DNA of 64,000 nt. Source: Blastomussa wellsi. Lineage: Eukaryota > Cnidaria > Anthozoa > Scleractinia > Plerogyridae. The first letter of the stretch is position 1; each line of letters starts with the position of its first letter. The notes beneath the pieces are model-generated. The model did no database searches and was not told the origin of the DNA. It worked only from the letters and a program-made list of their open reading frames with translations. Shown here one piece after another: positions 21,601 through 32,310 of this stretch. The position numbers were made by a program, and so were the translations under genes. The stretch lies in the NCBI GenBank assembly GCA_947652115.1, contig OX393568.1:14987225-15051224 (forward strand). Reading direction: 5' to 3'.

Positions 21601-24600
21601 CTACAGTAGGTTATCCTGGCAGTATACATGATGCGCGAGTTCTTAGGCTAAGTGGTCTTTATGAACTAGCAGAGAACGAGCAAATACTTAGCGGTCCAAC
21701 ATGCAATATAAATGGGACAGAAATAAGGCCCCTTCTAGCTGGCGACAGTGCATATCCACTAACGAACTGGCTGTTAAAACCCTATCCGGACAGAGGACGC
21801 CTGACTCCTGATCAGAGAAAGTTTAACGTTAAGTTTAGTGCGCTACGATCTGTAGTGGAACGAGCATTTGGCACGTTGAAAGCTCGTTGGAGAATTGCGT
21901 TGAAAAAGGTTGAACAAAAAACAAGCACCCTAAAAAAGACTGTGATAGCTGCGTGCGTTTTGCACAACATTTGTATTGAAAGGGGTGACCTATATGACAC
22001 AGACAACAACGATTCAGATGACAGTTCTGACGACGACAACGATGGAAGAATTGGTGTTGAAACTGGAAATGACATTAGAGAAGCGCTTAAAGACTACGTG
22101 CGTGATAATTTGTAAATAAACTATTTAGCTTGAAGCAAAAATGTACTTTCTTCTGATATAATTGTAATCAGTCCAAGCATATTTCAATATCAAAACATCA
22201 ACGATTAGATAAAGACAATTATTTTGATGCTAAATCTTTAAAAATGTCTTTGAAGCCAGCAAGTATGGCATTTGTTTGTTCCATTTGCCTGCTCTGGGCG
22301 TCACGGAACATTTCCGCCGAACGTTCAAACCTTGCGCTGTCCTGTTCCATACTCTTTTCCCACATTTCCATAAAAGAACTCTGCCAGTCTTGAGACGTAC
22401 TTTCCTGAGCGTCTCGCCGCCTTCTTTTGCCTTTTCGCCCACTTTTCTCCTGCTTATCTTTTTCTGCCTTTCTTTTCCTGCTGCTCTTCTCGGCTTCTGT
22501 AACGGCTTTGTCAGGTGGATCTGATTCATCGAGAGAAACATTCACACTTTCGTTTTGCGAGGCGTCGTTTTCTCTCGGCTCCGAGGCAAAGGTAGAACTT
22601 CCTTCGACTGCCATTTTGGACGGATCGATGCTGTCACGGTGTCCCATCACTTCGTCAAAGATTTCGAAATAGGGGAAGCCTTCCATAATCTTCTTAATTC
22701 CAGCTTCTCCGGTGGAGCGAGTACGCTGCTTTAGCTGCTTGAACTCGTTATCCAAATTTTGCTGCCGTTTCTTTACCTGCTGAAGGGTTCGTGTGCTCTC
22801 CGGACATTTTTCTTTATACAAAGAATAAATTTCGTTCCAGATTTTGATCTTTTCTCTTTGTGAAGCTCCTCGCAATTTGCTGAATTTGGGGGCCCAGGCT
22901 TCAAGAAGTTGGTGTGTTTCTTCCTCGGTCCAATCTGCAGACTTAACACGAGGTTTTTTGGTTTTATGTTCCTCCACATCACTCGCAGCTGAAGACTGAG
23001 GCGATGGCGTGCTTCTTGCAAGTGGAATTGGTGATTGCGTGCGAAGTGGATCTGCATGCATAGGCTGTGGACCTGCTGTACCCGCTGGCAGTCTTTGCAG
23101 CTCAGCTGGACGATAAAATGTGGTGCTTGTCGATGGAAATGGCCAATATTGAAAGCCATTCATTGGCTGCTCTTGATTTGCCACTCTTGCAAACCGTCGA
23201 TTTAAGTTATCGCTAAAGGAGCAAAATTCGTGATTAGTGAGTGGGAATTTTCTTTTGAATAATTCATTTCTTGTTACAAAAAAAAAAAAGAACTGGTGAC
23301 GATATACAAAGATACTTACATGACTGTGTTGTCTAAATAGTCATCCTCGCGGTCCAACACACCAAAGTTGGGTCGAAACTGACTGAAGTTGGAGTTATTT
23401 TCCATTTCTAAGTCGATTCGTGTCCTAAAGGCAAGCGAGAAGTTCGAAAATGATTTGCGTGCCGTACAAGTCTTGCGTGTTCTGATATCTCATCGAAAAA
23501 CGCGTTTGATTGACAATCAATTTCCTGAGATTGTTTTGATAGTGCGTAAGTGCGCCCGTAAGGATGGGTTGAACTCGACTTGGAAGTATACTTCGGCTCT
23601 TTTGAACATGATACGTTGCCACGGCTACAAAGTAGGCTACTTAAGTTGAAATTAGACCCGTTCACATCTGAAGTAAGATTCAAGTATACTTAAGGTCTAC
23701 TTACTAAGGTAGTATGAACCCACCTAATAAGAATCTCTGTTGGAACCCTCTGTCCAGTATATGCAAAATAGTCATGAAAAGCAGACTGTGGTTATTAACT
23801 TAAATGATGAGAATTCTCTTGGACTATTTTTTAACTATCAGGTACACATGTTGCAGCACTGGATAAAGTGGTGTACCTACAAAACAGGCGTTTTCTTCCT
23901 GCTACACACCCGCTGAGAAAGGCAAAGAAAAATTTCCCATCAGGGAAAACAGAGCTTCGTCCCGCACCTGACAGTCTGACTCAGGAAGAAGTGATGGTCA
24001 ATAGCCTAGCCTATGAAAATGCAAAAAATGCTACCCAGGCTGCAGGCTTTGCTACAGCAACTGGCAGTAAAGGATGCTACTGTTTGATGCTTCTCCCTGA
24101 CCATGACCGCACACAGCAGGTTTTTCCAGACATGATGCACCTAATGAAGAATGTGACCTGTGAGATTGTACAATTGCTCACTGGTTACAAAGACAGTATA
24201 AAGGTTAGAAAGGCAGAGCAACAACTGGGTAGATTTTCTTCAAGCTGGGCACAGGAAAGCCAAGAAAAGTCCAGTGAGTCGGCTGTAACAGTGGGTAAGT
24301 GGGTAAATGTCTAGATACAGTCAACAAGTAATGTAAGCAATGTTTGTAGTATTGTGCATTGTATGTAAGGCAATGTAATGGATTGCAATAACTAATACAG
24401 TCAACTCCAATAATTATTATAGCAAACACTGTCAGGAAGTTTTGTAGTGACAGTAAAAGCGAGAGTCATGAAACCATGAGTCATGTCCAGTCAAACATTG
24501 CCGGTGATCTGAATTTTGTCCTTAATATCAACTGTCTGTAGTTAGGCAATATTGCGCCAGTGCCGGAGGCTCACGGGCATCCTTAGAGCATAGCCTTGCC

Positions 24601-26330
24601 CTTGCACTCAGTGAACATTATTGGTTTCTACAATAATTATTATGTCTAAATTTTAGGGAAGAAAGGGAAGAAAGGAAAGAAAAAAGACAATCTGCCTGAT
24701 GCACCATTCCGATTAAACAGTGATGCACTTAAAATTGCTGACAAAAGAGCCAAGAATGTCCAGGTCCCTGTTGGGTATGGATGGACCCCCAAACCCATTT
24801 TCACTAAATACTCCTACATGAAGTCACATGATTGGAAACAGGTGTGGTTGAAACACAAATTATATCTTGATCATTAACACTCCATTTACTAATTAGATTA
24901 CTTGTATTCGTATAAGTGATGTAGTTTTACTTACTTTTCAGTTAGTAACCACACGGTAGTCCGGCGCTCTGCCAACTGAGCTAACCGGTCGGCGGTTAGC
25001 GGTTAGATTCCCTTCACTCTTTAATCCAGATCATAAAATTAGAAGTTTCACCTTGTTCATACACATTTTTAGAGGCAGAACTAGCCATCCTCTTTATTTA
25101 TGAAGTCCTTTAATTACACACTGTACACTACACTATGTTCATTTAAGTACTTGTTTGAAAATATGGTCAACTTTCATTTTTTTCACCTTTCTTTAGACTA
25201 TTAGTATGCATATGGTTCACCACATTGCCAGAGGCATCATTTCCCATGGGCCTGTGCATGCTTGGTGGATGTATGTTTACGAGCGAATGAACAGCTGGAT
25301 TTGCAGGAGAGTGACTAACAGATGTCACCCAGAAGCCACTGTCATGGAAACCTATCGAGTAAGTTCCAGCACGTTTCGTCACCTAAAACATAGTTAGCTG
25401 AACTAAAAAACTAAACAATATTTTTTCCTCCAGTTCTGTGTGATGTTAACAAAAAGTGCAGTGCATATTGAATGCAGTAGATAATGACCAGACCACAGAT
25501 TATTAACAAAACTAATGAGAATAAAAAGAAGTGTAAAAACATAACTAAAGGGCTCACAAGTTACTTGTTGAAAATCATTTCTATGCAATAAATTGTTATA
25601 TAATTTGAATAACATGTTTATTTACATGTATATTCATATATATTGCTAAAACTGATGTCATTATGTCTGATTGGTGTGTGAACTAATTCATGAAACATTT
25701 AATTGATTATATCAGATCTTTGACTGGTGCCAGTTTATTAAAGTAACAGGCAGGTTGGCCCTGCATGAAGAGGAGCACGACAAACCCTGTGATGCCGAGT
25801 TGAAAGGCGATGGTGAGAAGTCAAAACTCGAAAAGGCAGAGTTTCTGGAACTGAAGCAGAGCCATGTTGATCTTGGTATGCCATTTCCATTTTCCCTGGA
25901 TGGTGAATCAGTGTTGACCAAGTCCTTTCACAGAAAAAAACATGATTCAATTACTGGCAAGTGTATCACATGGCTCTCCACTGGCAAAGAGAAATCAGGA
26001 ACAATGTCCTCAATTGTTGCCATGAAAAAGTGTGCTCGTGTTGAATTTGGAAAGGTTCTGTATTTCATGCAAGCATATCTTCAACATCAGACCGTACGTG
26101 TTGAATCTGCTTGTGTGCAATTGTTTTCTGCCCCAGTTGAAGATCAGGAGAGTGGCTTGTGGCATGTAGATGTAAGCAGGTTTGTCCAAAAGACAGTACC
26201 AGTCAGAGTTATTTCCAAACCACTGGTAACAGCATGGGATGAGGAAGAGAGCAATAAGTTGTGGATTCTCAACTTCAGGAAAAACCAGCTTGACTGTTCT
26301 GATTTAAGTGATCATAACAACTATCATTAG
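18683..26330 (+). CDS. CACTA-1 Tnp2-type transposase (five exons, 965 aa)
   Basis: Exons 18683-20165, 23842-24294, 24657-24841, 25197-25358 and 25716-26330 have GT-AG borders and sum to 2898 bases with one open frame. It belongs to the Tnp2/Transposase_21 family that excises CACTA elements. Seen in order: a basic Cys-rich N-terminus (CECDLCKGAFC, about residue 30), a long Ser/Asp-rich region, a CPNPKCKKDRF knuckle, LQFSTDGVNPFS (Asp near residue 376, expected catalytic), ENIMLVGVIPANG, VLDYPGLNKVFCATGARAL, CMWCEIFG (end of exon 1), FPDMMHLMKNV, and in exon 4 GPVHAWWMYVYERMNSW, typical of the DUF4218 segment. Intron 1 (3.7 kb) contains Harbinger-2. No stop or indel is seen, so the gene could be functional. 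Confidence 0.85.
20166..20646. other. CACTA-1 transposase intron 1, 5' part
   Basis: Starts with donor GGTAAG and holds a G-rich stretch (20381-20391) but no gene. It ends with AAT (20644-20646), the target duplication of Harbinger-2. Confidence 0.55.
20859..22115 (+). CDS. HARBI1-like DDE nuclease (Harbinger-2 transposase)
   Basis: A 418-residue protein from the ATG at 20859 (MQSQKVKTAF); the frame is open further up to 20685, inside the terminal repeat. Catalytic residues are Asp in GAIDGCHIEI (about residue 208), Asp in LLAGDSAYPLTNW (about 295) and Glu in RSVVERAFGTLKARWR (about 334). The C-terminus is acidic (NDSDDSSDDDND). It lies in the same orientation as the CACTA-1 transposase whose intron it occupies. 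No break is visible. Confidence 0.93.
   Translation: MQSQKVKTAFLVWLIFFLRHRQRAMLLHQAYHFLVVEEEFRIRRINQRRAMLMFFSQMNQQNAQCRRRRAWLWPRPQNWFRTLLANPALNFLWKEHFRVTRDTFEYLCDLVRANLQKQHTRFRSPVSVEERVGLALWRLATGNSYRSCGLQFGLGKSTAKSICSEFEQAIFNLKDRFIKFPLTIHEIRNMMDEFEESYGIPQIMGAIDGCHIEINAPPDNHEDYFNRKQHYSVNLQGIVDSNLKFIHATVGYPGSIHDARVLRLSGLYELAENEQILSGPTCNINGTEIRPLLAGDSAYPLTNWLLKPYPDRGRLTPDQRKFNVKFSALRSVVERAFGTLKARWRIALKKVEQKTSTLKKTVIAACVLHNICIERGDLYDTDNNDSDDSSDDDNDGRIGVETGNDIREALKDYVRDNL
22219..23405 (-). CDS. Trihelix (Myb/SANT-like) protein of Harbinger-2, two exons
   Basis: Exon 1 is 23320-23405 (starts MENNSNFSQF), exon 2 is 22219-23212; donor GTAAG at 23319 and acceptor TTTAG before 23212 keep one frame. 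The protein has about 359 residues. A trihelix DNA-binding domain begins at DWTEEETHQLLEAWAPKF and includes IWNEIYSLYKEKCPESTR and YFEIFDEVMG. A strongly basic patch (KSGRKGKRRRRDAQES) and a C-terminal helix with FKDIFKDLASK follow. In the family such a partner binds the transposon ends and recruits the nuclease. Confidence 0.87.
23729..23841. other. CACTA-1 transposase intron 1, 3' part
   Basis: Short AT-rich stretch ending in acceptor TATCAG at 23841, directly before the second transposase exon. Confidence 0.6.
24945..25000 (-). repeat. tRNA-like 5' half (SINE relic) in CACTA-1 intron 3
   Basis: On the minus strand a tRNA A box is clear (TAGCTCAGTTGGCAGAGCG, 24965-24983) followed by a CCGGACTACC-type anticodon arm region. 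No B box follows, so it is a truncated tRNA or SINE head, not a functional tRNA. Confidence 0.65.
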
Positions 26331-27399
26331 TAGCCATGTATGGATACAATAATCTTTTTAAGAAGTCCTTATAATAATAAAATAGTTTTGTGTTACTCAT
26401 TTTACATACAGTTGGAAATCTTAAATTATCTAGATCTGGCCATCAATTTTACAGCTGAAATCTCAGACAAAGGTGAAAGATTCCAAGACAAAGCTATCCT
26501 CGACATAATGTTGGCCATTTAAAATATATTTTTTTTTGCCTTATGTGTGTCTTCCAATTTCTTAATTTTGTGTATCTGTAGCTTACCATTTTGTACCAAA
26601 CGCATCTTATTTAATATAATTATGTATTGAAAGTTTGTGGCCATGTGCGTAAGTTATCATAATTGTAAATCGTCATTACTTCTGCTGAGAATTTGCTGGT
26701 TTATTTGGTATTAGTTATCACTTTTGGTTAAAATTGTCATGACATTAAATATTACTTTAGGTATTGGACCTACATCTATTTGTTCTTTACAAAGATACAT
26801 GTATATAATTATGTATTTTTGGGTTATTGTGATATTTCAAAATACATCCTTGGTTGTGACATATACAGGGCTGTGCTCTAAGGGTGCCCGGGTGCCTCAG
26901 GCGACTAACTTTTGCCTTTGGGCGACCAGAAAAACTCACTTTTTTCATATAAGCTTTATACTGGGCGCCTTAACTTGGATCTCATAGTTTGGAACCTGTG
27001 GGCTCCTTGTGATTTTTCTTAGAGCACAGCCTTGATATAGCTTCTAGATGAGTTGGAAAACTGGAACATTTTTGTCAAATAGTATGATATTTCTCTATAA
27101 TACAGTGTGCACTATTAATTCATGTTTATTTTTCCATGATTCACATTTGGGTTTCAATTGAGTGCCATAAAAGCAAAGCCAAAGTTATTACTCTGGCCAG
27201 TCACAAAGGATGCAAAGCAATCTGTTGTCCAATTAAAACTTCAACCAATTACATGGTTTTCTAGTTCACATCATGATGATTTAATTTGTATTCCACATGG
27301 TTTTGTTTAAAATTCTTAGGTTTCTTAGTACCAGTAAGTTACCTCAAAATTAATTACATATAGGTCTAACTAGATTTTAAATTTGCTCGAAAAGTAAGA
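26331..27399. other. CACTA-1 3' flank of the transposase gene
   Basis: Noncoding and AT-rich, with the 163-bp MITE at 26869-27031. Nothing else recognised. Confidence 0.5.
26869..27031. repeat. 163-bp MITE
   Basis: Perfect 14-base inverted ends, GGCTGTGCTCTAAG and CTTAGAGCACAGCC, with a short noncoding interior containing GGCGACTAACTTTTGCC. No clear target duplication was found. Confidence 0.75.
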
Positions 27400-27749
27400 G
27401 CAACTTCACAGGGTTTTTCTTATGGTAAATATAAGTACTTGCAAATGAAAAATTCACAGGGAGCTGGGTATTTCACAAAACAATAACTTGATGAAATTAA
27501 TTTCACAGCTTTTTCACATGGTATAAAGACTTACATTTTTTTATTTTGCTTTAAAAAAATTCACAGGGTATTTCACAGTACTGCCAAGCTAAGCATGCTA
27601 AATTAATATTGACCTCAAATTTTCACAGCTTTTTACACATGGTATATATAAAGACTTAGATTTTTTTTCATCTTTCTGTTAATAATATTCACAGGGTATT
27701 TCACTTCACATGGATTTCACATGCATTTCACAGGGTTGCTTCTAGTAGT
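27400..27749 (-). repeat. CACTA-1 right subterminal repeat array
   Basis: Repeated units TTCACAGGGTATTTCACA and TTCACATGG, the mirror of the left array, ending at the terminal CACTA repeat at 27750. Confidence 0.8.
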
Positions 27750-27868
27750 GTTACTTATAATTGATTTTCTCCAACTTGCAAATGTACTCGTTCAGTTTTT
27801 GTAACAAAAGTCGCCTGTGATGATTAAATTAGAGGTCAGATACTCCATATGTTTAATACACTATTTAA

Positions 27869-27895
27869 CGGCACTTCGGAAATACGTTTTTGTGA
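27869..27895 (+). repeat. Left inverted end of the 4.4-kb element
   Basis: Matches 32281-32306 in inverted orientation over GGAAATACGTTTTTG and flanking GGCAC. Confidence 0.7.
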
Positions 27896-28676
27896 CATCA
27901 CAGTAACTGCTTCGAGTTCGACGAAGGGTCGATGTTTTGCGCGGGTTAAAAGTGGTCTAAAGTGGAAAATATTCTTTAGTGTTCTTGTTTTTTGTGATTG
28001 TGATCCCTGAAAATGGGTTTTTCATACTCAAACCATGTTCGTAACGAATAGCGGTACGAGAAAGTAAGTTATTTTGTGTGCATTAGTAAACTCGATTGGA
28101 ACTGACGATTCAACCGTGCGTCCATCGATCTTGCCTTAAGAAAATGCCAAAAGCAACATTGGGTAAGATGACTTCGGTCAAAGTAGAAGATTGGCTTGGT
28201 ATAAAACTTTTGCATGAGGGCTGCGGATTTTAAGCCAAGCAATGGAGGTAAGTCAAAACCATTTCACTCTTGCTTCGCGCCGATTCATTGATTGGTGCTT
28301 GTTCATTTGACAAATAATTCCCTCACAAGGCTTTATCGATATCGTGGAATAAAACAAACTTTGATAACAATTTCAACTCTGAGACTGACTTGTTTGCCGT
28401 TGCAGTACCCTTTACCCACCTTTTTGTGATTAATTAAACCATTTTTGTGCCTCCTGTGCCAGTAAAAACAAAACATTTGTTCATTTCATTCACTAGCAGT
28501 TTTAATCTCGATACGGTTAACTCGACGAGTTACATGTATCCTCACAGTGTAGAGATTGAAGACCGCTTGTTACTTATGCAGTATGGTAATATTTGTAAAG
28601 GGACTTGTAAATTGAAAATATCTTTGGTTCATTAACAATTTTTCCTTGGATTAATTCTTTTTGTTTACACATTGTT

Positions 28677-31600
28677 TCAAGTCTTTGTGCCATGTTGATA
28701 CTGCTTTTTCTTTATTTTTTGTTGATACCATGTTGGCCAGTCTCCCACTGTGGGGACCACATGCAATTTGAGGAATTCTTTGAACTCCGGGATGACATCA
28801 AAAATGTACTGATGGCAGACCTGGTAGTCATCTTTACTGTGGAGATTCTGTTCAATTTCATCAATAAGAATAGTGGATTTCAAGGTGTGGCACCCCTCTG
28901 GATCTTCTCTTGAATAAACCCTACAGTAACCAAATTGTGAAGGCAATTTTAATTAGTGCTGTACAACTTAAACTCGAAAAATATGCTTGTTTAGGAGAGG
29001 GTGAATTTATAAATTGAAAAACATATGCAGAGAAAATGTGTGTGTTTAAATTTTAAGTCAACAATTGAATGTCAATGTGTTGAAAGAGTAGAGGTTCCCT
29101 ACAAGAAGTTGAATTAAAAAGCCTGATTTTCTTAAACTGGCCAGTACTGTGGAGGTCACAGGTTTGTATCCTGTTGAAACCACAAATTTTGTCAGCTTTC
29201 TAATTTCCAGTTGCAGGAAAATGGAAATTGACTGCTATGATCAACACTTCAATATACATTAAGTCATTTGGTGATGATAACACTTTTTTGTCTTGCCTTA
29301 GCTCTTTTAAAGACTGCTGCATTGTGCAGAAATTTATTTCCTTGTAAGGCTGTGGCAAACTTTCCAGGAAGAAATTTGTGCTAAAGTGTGGCCAAAATGT
29401 TGTGATTTCACGTATGACTGCGCTGGCTGATATTCCTCCTCTACACAACTGGGGAACACTTTCAGGAATTGGAACCATCACATGTCTGTGAATGTTGGCT
29501 GGGTCAACTGGACGAGGTACTGCATCAACAAATGGTTGAATGTCCAGGAGAAGAGTTGCCATGTGGACAGCATTAGTTAATATTCGCCCAGTTGGTGTTT
29601 TTATTGCATTGATGTTGTGGAAATCATCCATGGCCATTATCTGAAAAGATTTCTGTTAAGCCAAAGTAAAAATTAGAATGTTTTGTGAAGAAATCAGGTA
29701 CTATGATAAATTCATGTATTTACATCATCCTACAAAGTATCTTGTTGTAAGGGATAGATTTATAGCCTTGTTAGTTTATAATGAAAGGATTGTTATGTAA
29801 ACAAAGGGGTGGGCCCATAGTCTAAATGCGTGAGGTTTTAACTAGGAGGTGCTATAACCAAGATTTTAGGGTGTGTTATTTTGTTTTTTCCCTGCATTAA
29901 CATGAATATGTTTTTATATTTAGTTACCCTTTTTATAGCTTTGTTGACCATGTCTTCTGCCCTCTTCAGATGCTCAGATGCAATATTGTGCCTCTTGTTG
30001 GTTTTTGTTTTTTCATCTCTTGCAAACCCCAACACCTTTCCAAGTGCCATTCCACTAGAGGACAGTCCATGTAATTCCAAGAAGATGGAACTTTCATCCA
30101 AGAATTCGCCATGTCTCTGATTTCTGATATCACACCAAATATAATGCACACACATTATAAATCAGGGATGCACAAACTGTTGATTCAAAGTTGATGCTAG
30201 GCCAGGACATGATAAGAAGCAGAATGGTGTTAACTGAGTTAAGCTTGGGTTTGACAATGTGCAGCCGTCAGAGCCGGGTCTACACTTTAGTAACCAATGA
30301 CCCTAATCTCCTCACCTCTCCCCTCCCCCCACCCCCATGTGTGCTATTTAGTATTTGACACCTGCATGCTTATTCTGTTCAAGTAAGTCTTAAGGTTGTT
30401 GGTTACCATTTAACTTCTCCTTAATATGTTTCCAAGTTGATCCTTCAAGCATGATGTCCCCATCCTGCCCAACTAACATTTCACCAAACCGCCCTTGGGT
30501 AATCTTCCAGTAATCTGCATTCTGCAGTTGTGACATAAAAATAGCATTCTTTTATGCACACTTTATCCAATCAGAAGTCTACTACAGCTATAGAAGCTGT
30601 ACTTGGTTTCTGGTTTGGTATTGACTGCACTAAACAATGTAAATTAAGCCACATGCAAGTGAAATGTTATTTCACCTTATTACATCAAACACTTGACCCA
30701 GTTCACAAGTTTCAGTCTGCATTTCTTTTGTCTTGTGACACTCCTGTTGTAAACTAGTGGCAATTAGGGGTACTGAGAATGGGGTAATTTACAAAATGAT
30801 ACAATAAATTTGGTGTGGGTATGCGACAGTTATCAAAATGCCATCAATACAATTATACCTCTTGGTAAACACTGTTCGTATAGGTAATCACATGAGGCCA
30901 AGTACTATTAAGGATTAATTGCATGAGAGTTTTCAAAATTTTCCAAAATTGCCTGAGTCGCAAAGCGACGAGGGCAATTTGGAAAATTTTGAAAACTCAA
31001 GTGCAGTTAATCCTTAATAGTACGAGGTCTCATGGGATTACTTGTTTATCAATAAAGGGCAAAATTTATACGAAGGAAAATCACGCGCGCAGTCTATTTT
31101 TATCTGGGAAGCCTGTTTAGCGCTACGGCAATTAACGGATTAGCCAATCATTAACAGGTAATCATGCCCTCGATTAAGAAAAAATGCCCTCTCTCTCAAC
31201 CAATCAGCGCTCAGTAATTTTGCCCTTTATTGATAAACCTCACTATCGAGATTTTCCTGGGTAGGCTCTAGCTGTGCATCACACGTCTGTACCTGTGAGT
31301 GGACAACAATTTTAACATATTTCTGAAAACCCACAAACTTTTGACATAGTCTGATTAATCAGAAGGTAACTTCACCAAATCTTATTGATAGTTTTCTCCT
31401 TTGGTTTTCACAAGCATGAACTTCCAACTCTTCTCAAACCTGTATATTTATTAGCACACTTATTACAGAGAATTTTCTCTATTTCATAGAAATCGTTTTA
31501 AACATTCGCATTTTGGAGGTATTAAAAAAATTATATAACAGTAACAATTCGAAATTACACGGGAAAATTTAAGTAGCTTTGAAAACGTAAAAAGCGGAAG

Positions 31601-31985
31601 TTCACGTGGTTAAAATTTTGTGAAACATACCTCTGTGAATCCCTGGAGCTGGGGCCAGTCTTGAAATGTTTTGGGTGCTTCAGTTCTGCATTTATTGCAC
31701 CAACGAGTTCCTGGTTTGTATAAGCTGCCTTCTTGGCCAACTTTGTCCAGAATTCCGTAATACCGAGTTGGGATTGGATGTTTGTGAAAATTGCGTGAAT
31801 GCCCCCCAACTGGACGGGCAAGAGCATCTTCTGTCGTCCTCTCGTCGAATGTGGTCGAAATGGCGCTGACATACCGATTCATGACACTGAAGGCAACCAG
31901 CTCTGCATACCTGAGGAGTGGGCGTCCTCATAGCACCACTGCAGTCGTCCAAAAGCCGCCTCGTTTTAGCCTTGGCGCACAACAT
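28677..31985 (-). CDS. Unidentified multi-exon gene of the 4.4-kb element
   Basis: Candidate exons: about 31631-31935 (contains RYYGILDKVGQEGSLYKPGT and a CNKC pair), 30407-30521 (YWKITQGRFGEMLVGQDGD), 29928-30123 (RHGEFLDESSIFLELHGL), 29258-29640 (MDDFHNINAIKTPTGRI, then CRGGISASAVIREITTFWP) and 28677-28920 (ends VVPTVGDWPTWYQQKI). Borders are GT-AG; junctions 1-2, 3-4 and 4-5 keep phase, but 2-3 is off by one base, so either an exon border is misread or the copy is broken. The first exon is uncertain; another start at 31985 lies in a different frame. As the only gene in the element it may be its transposase, but I recognise no catalytic motif. Confidence 0.45.
30883..31238. repeat. Foldback repeat in an intron of the 4.4-kb element's gene
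   Basis: Two adjoining inverted repeats: 30883-31042 (arms include ACTATTAAGGATTAA and TTTTCAAAATTTTCC, short loop) and 31045-31238 (arms TATCAATAAAGGGCAAAAT). Looks like one foldback MITE or two side by side. Confidence 0.65.
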
Positions 31986-32310
31986 CTTTTAAAAATCAAA
32001 ACTTTATGGCCACTGGCTCGTCACTTGCGGGAAACTTTCACGAAACAGCACTAATTTCACATTGTGGCAAGTTCAGTTTTTCTTTGGCATAATATATAAT
32101 ATCAACTGAGAACTGTTCAAAAGTTTAGCCGAGTTTTAGAGCTAAGTTTACAGTGTTAACTCTAAGTTTTAGCTTTTTCCGCTGTCAGCTGGACTCTGGC
32201 GAAAACAATTTAAAATTTGCAGGCATTTTGTATTTTGTTAAAGTGTACCGCTGACCAGCAAAATACTGTATCGTGTGCCCAAAAACGTATTTCCGCGGTG
32301 CCCTATTTAA

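Larger units (their letters stand above)
20647..23725. mobile_element. PIF/Harbinger transposon (Harbinger-2) nested in a CACTA-1 intron
   Basis: Ends are inverted repeats of about 40 bases: left AGGTAGGTTCATACTAGCTT, right (other strand) AGGTGGGTTCATACTACCTT, both followed by AGTAAGTAGACCTTAAGTAT. AAT is duplicated on either side (20644-20646, 23726-23728). It encodes a HARBI1-like nuclease and a trihelix-type DNA-binding protein in convergent orientation. It is a different family from Harbinger-1: ends and proteins are only distantly alike. Because it sits between a valid donor (20165) and acceptor (23841), it is removable by splicing from the host transposon's mRNA. Confidence 0.93.
14510..27750. 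mobile_element. CACTA-1: complete CACTA/EnSpm DNA transposon, 13.2 kb
   Basis: The ends are near-perfect inverted repeats that start with the superfamily signature: CACTACTAGTAGCAACCCTG on the left and CACTACTAGAAGCAACCCTG on the right (other strand). The target duplication is TTA on both sides (14507-14509, 27751-27753), as expected for CACTA. Arrays of subterminal repeats lie inside each end. It encodes an accessory protein (minus, 15446-18400) and a Tnp2 transposase (plus, 18683-26330), both with complete spliced frames. Harbinger-2, a 163-bp MITE and a SINE relic sit inside it without breaking either frame. Confidence 0.93.
27869..32306. mobile_element. 4.4-kb inverted-repeat element with 7-8 bp target duplication, class unknown
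   Basis: Ends: left CGGCACTTCGGAAATACG, right (other strand) GGGCACCGCGGAAATACG, both continuing GTTTTTG. The flanks share CTATTTAA (27861-27868 and 32303-32310), which fits an 8-bp duplication, or 7 bp if the C belongs to the end. It holds a multi-exon minus-strand gene (28677-31985). An 8-bp duplication occurs in hAT, P and Zisupton-type elements; I cannot choose among them. It lies in the ancient intron of the fossil Tnp2 gene. Confidence 0.65.

Noticed and set aside
24945..25000. Possible tRNA gene on the minus strand
   Set aside because: The A box is good but no B box, T arm or acceptor stem follows; it is a truncated head.
27861..27868. TTAA target duplication for the 4.4-kb element (piggyBac/Kolobok type)
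   Set aside because: The shared flank extends to CTATTTAA, so a 7-8 bp duplication explains it better, and no TTAA-type transposase is present.
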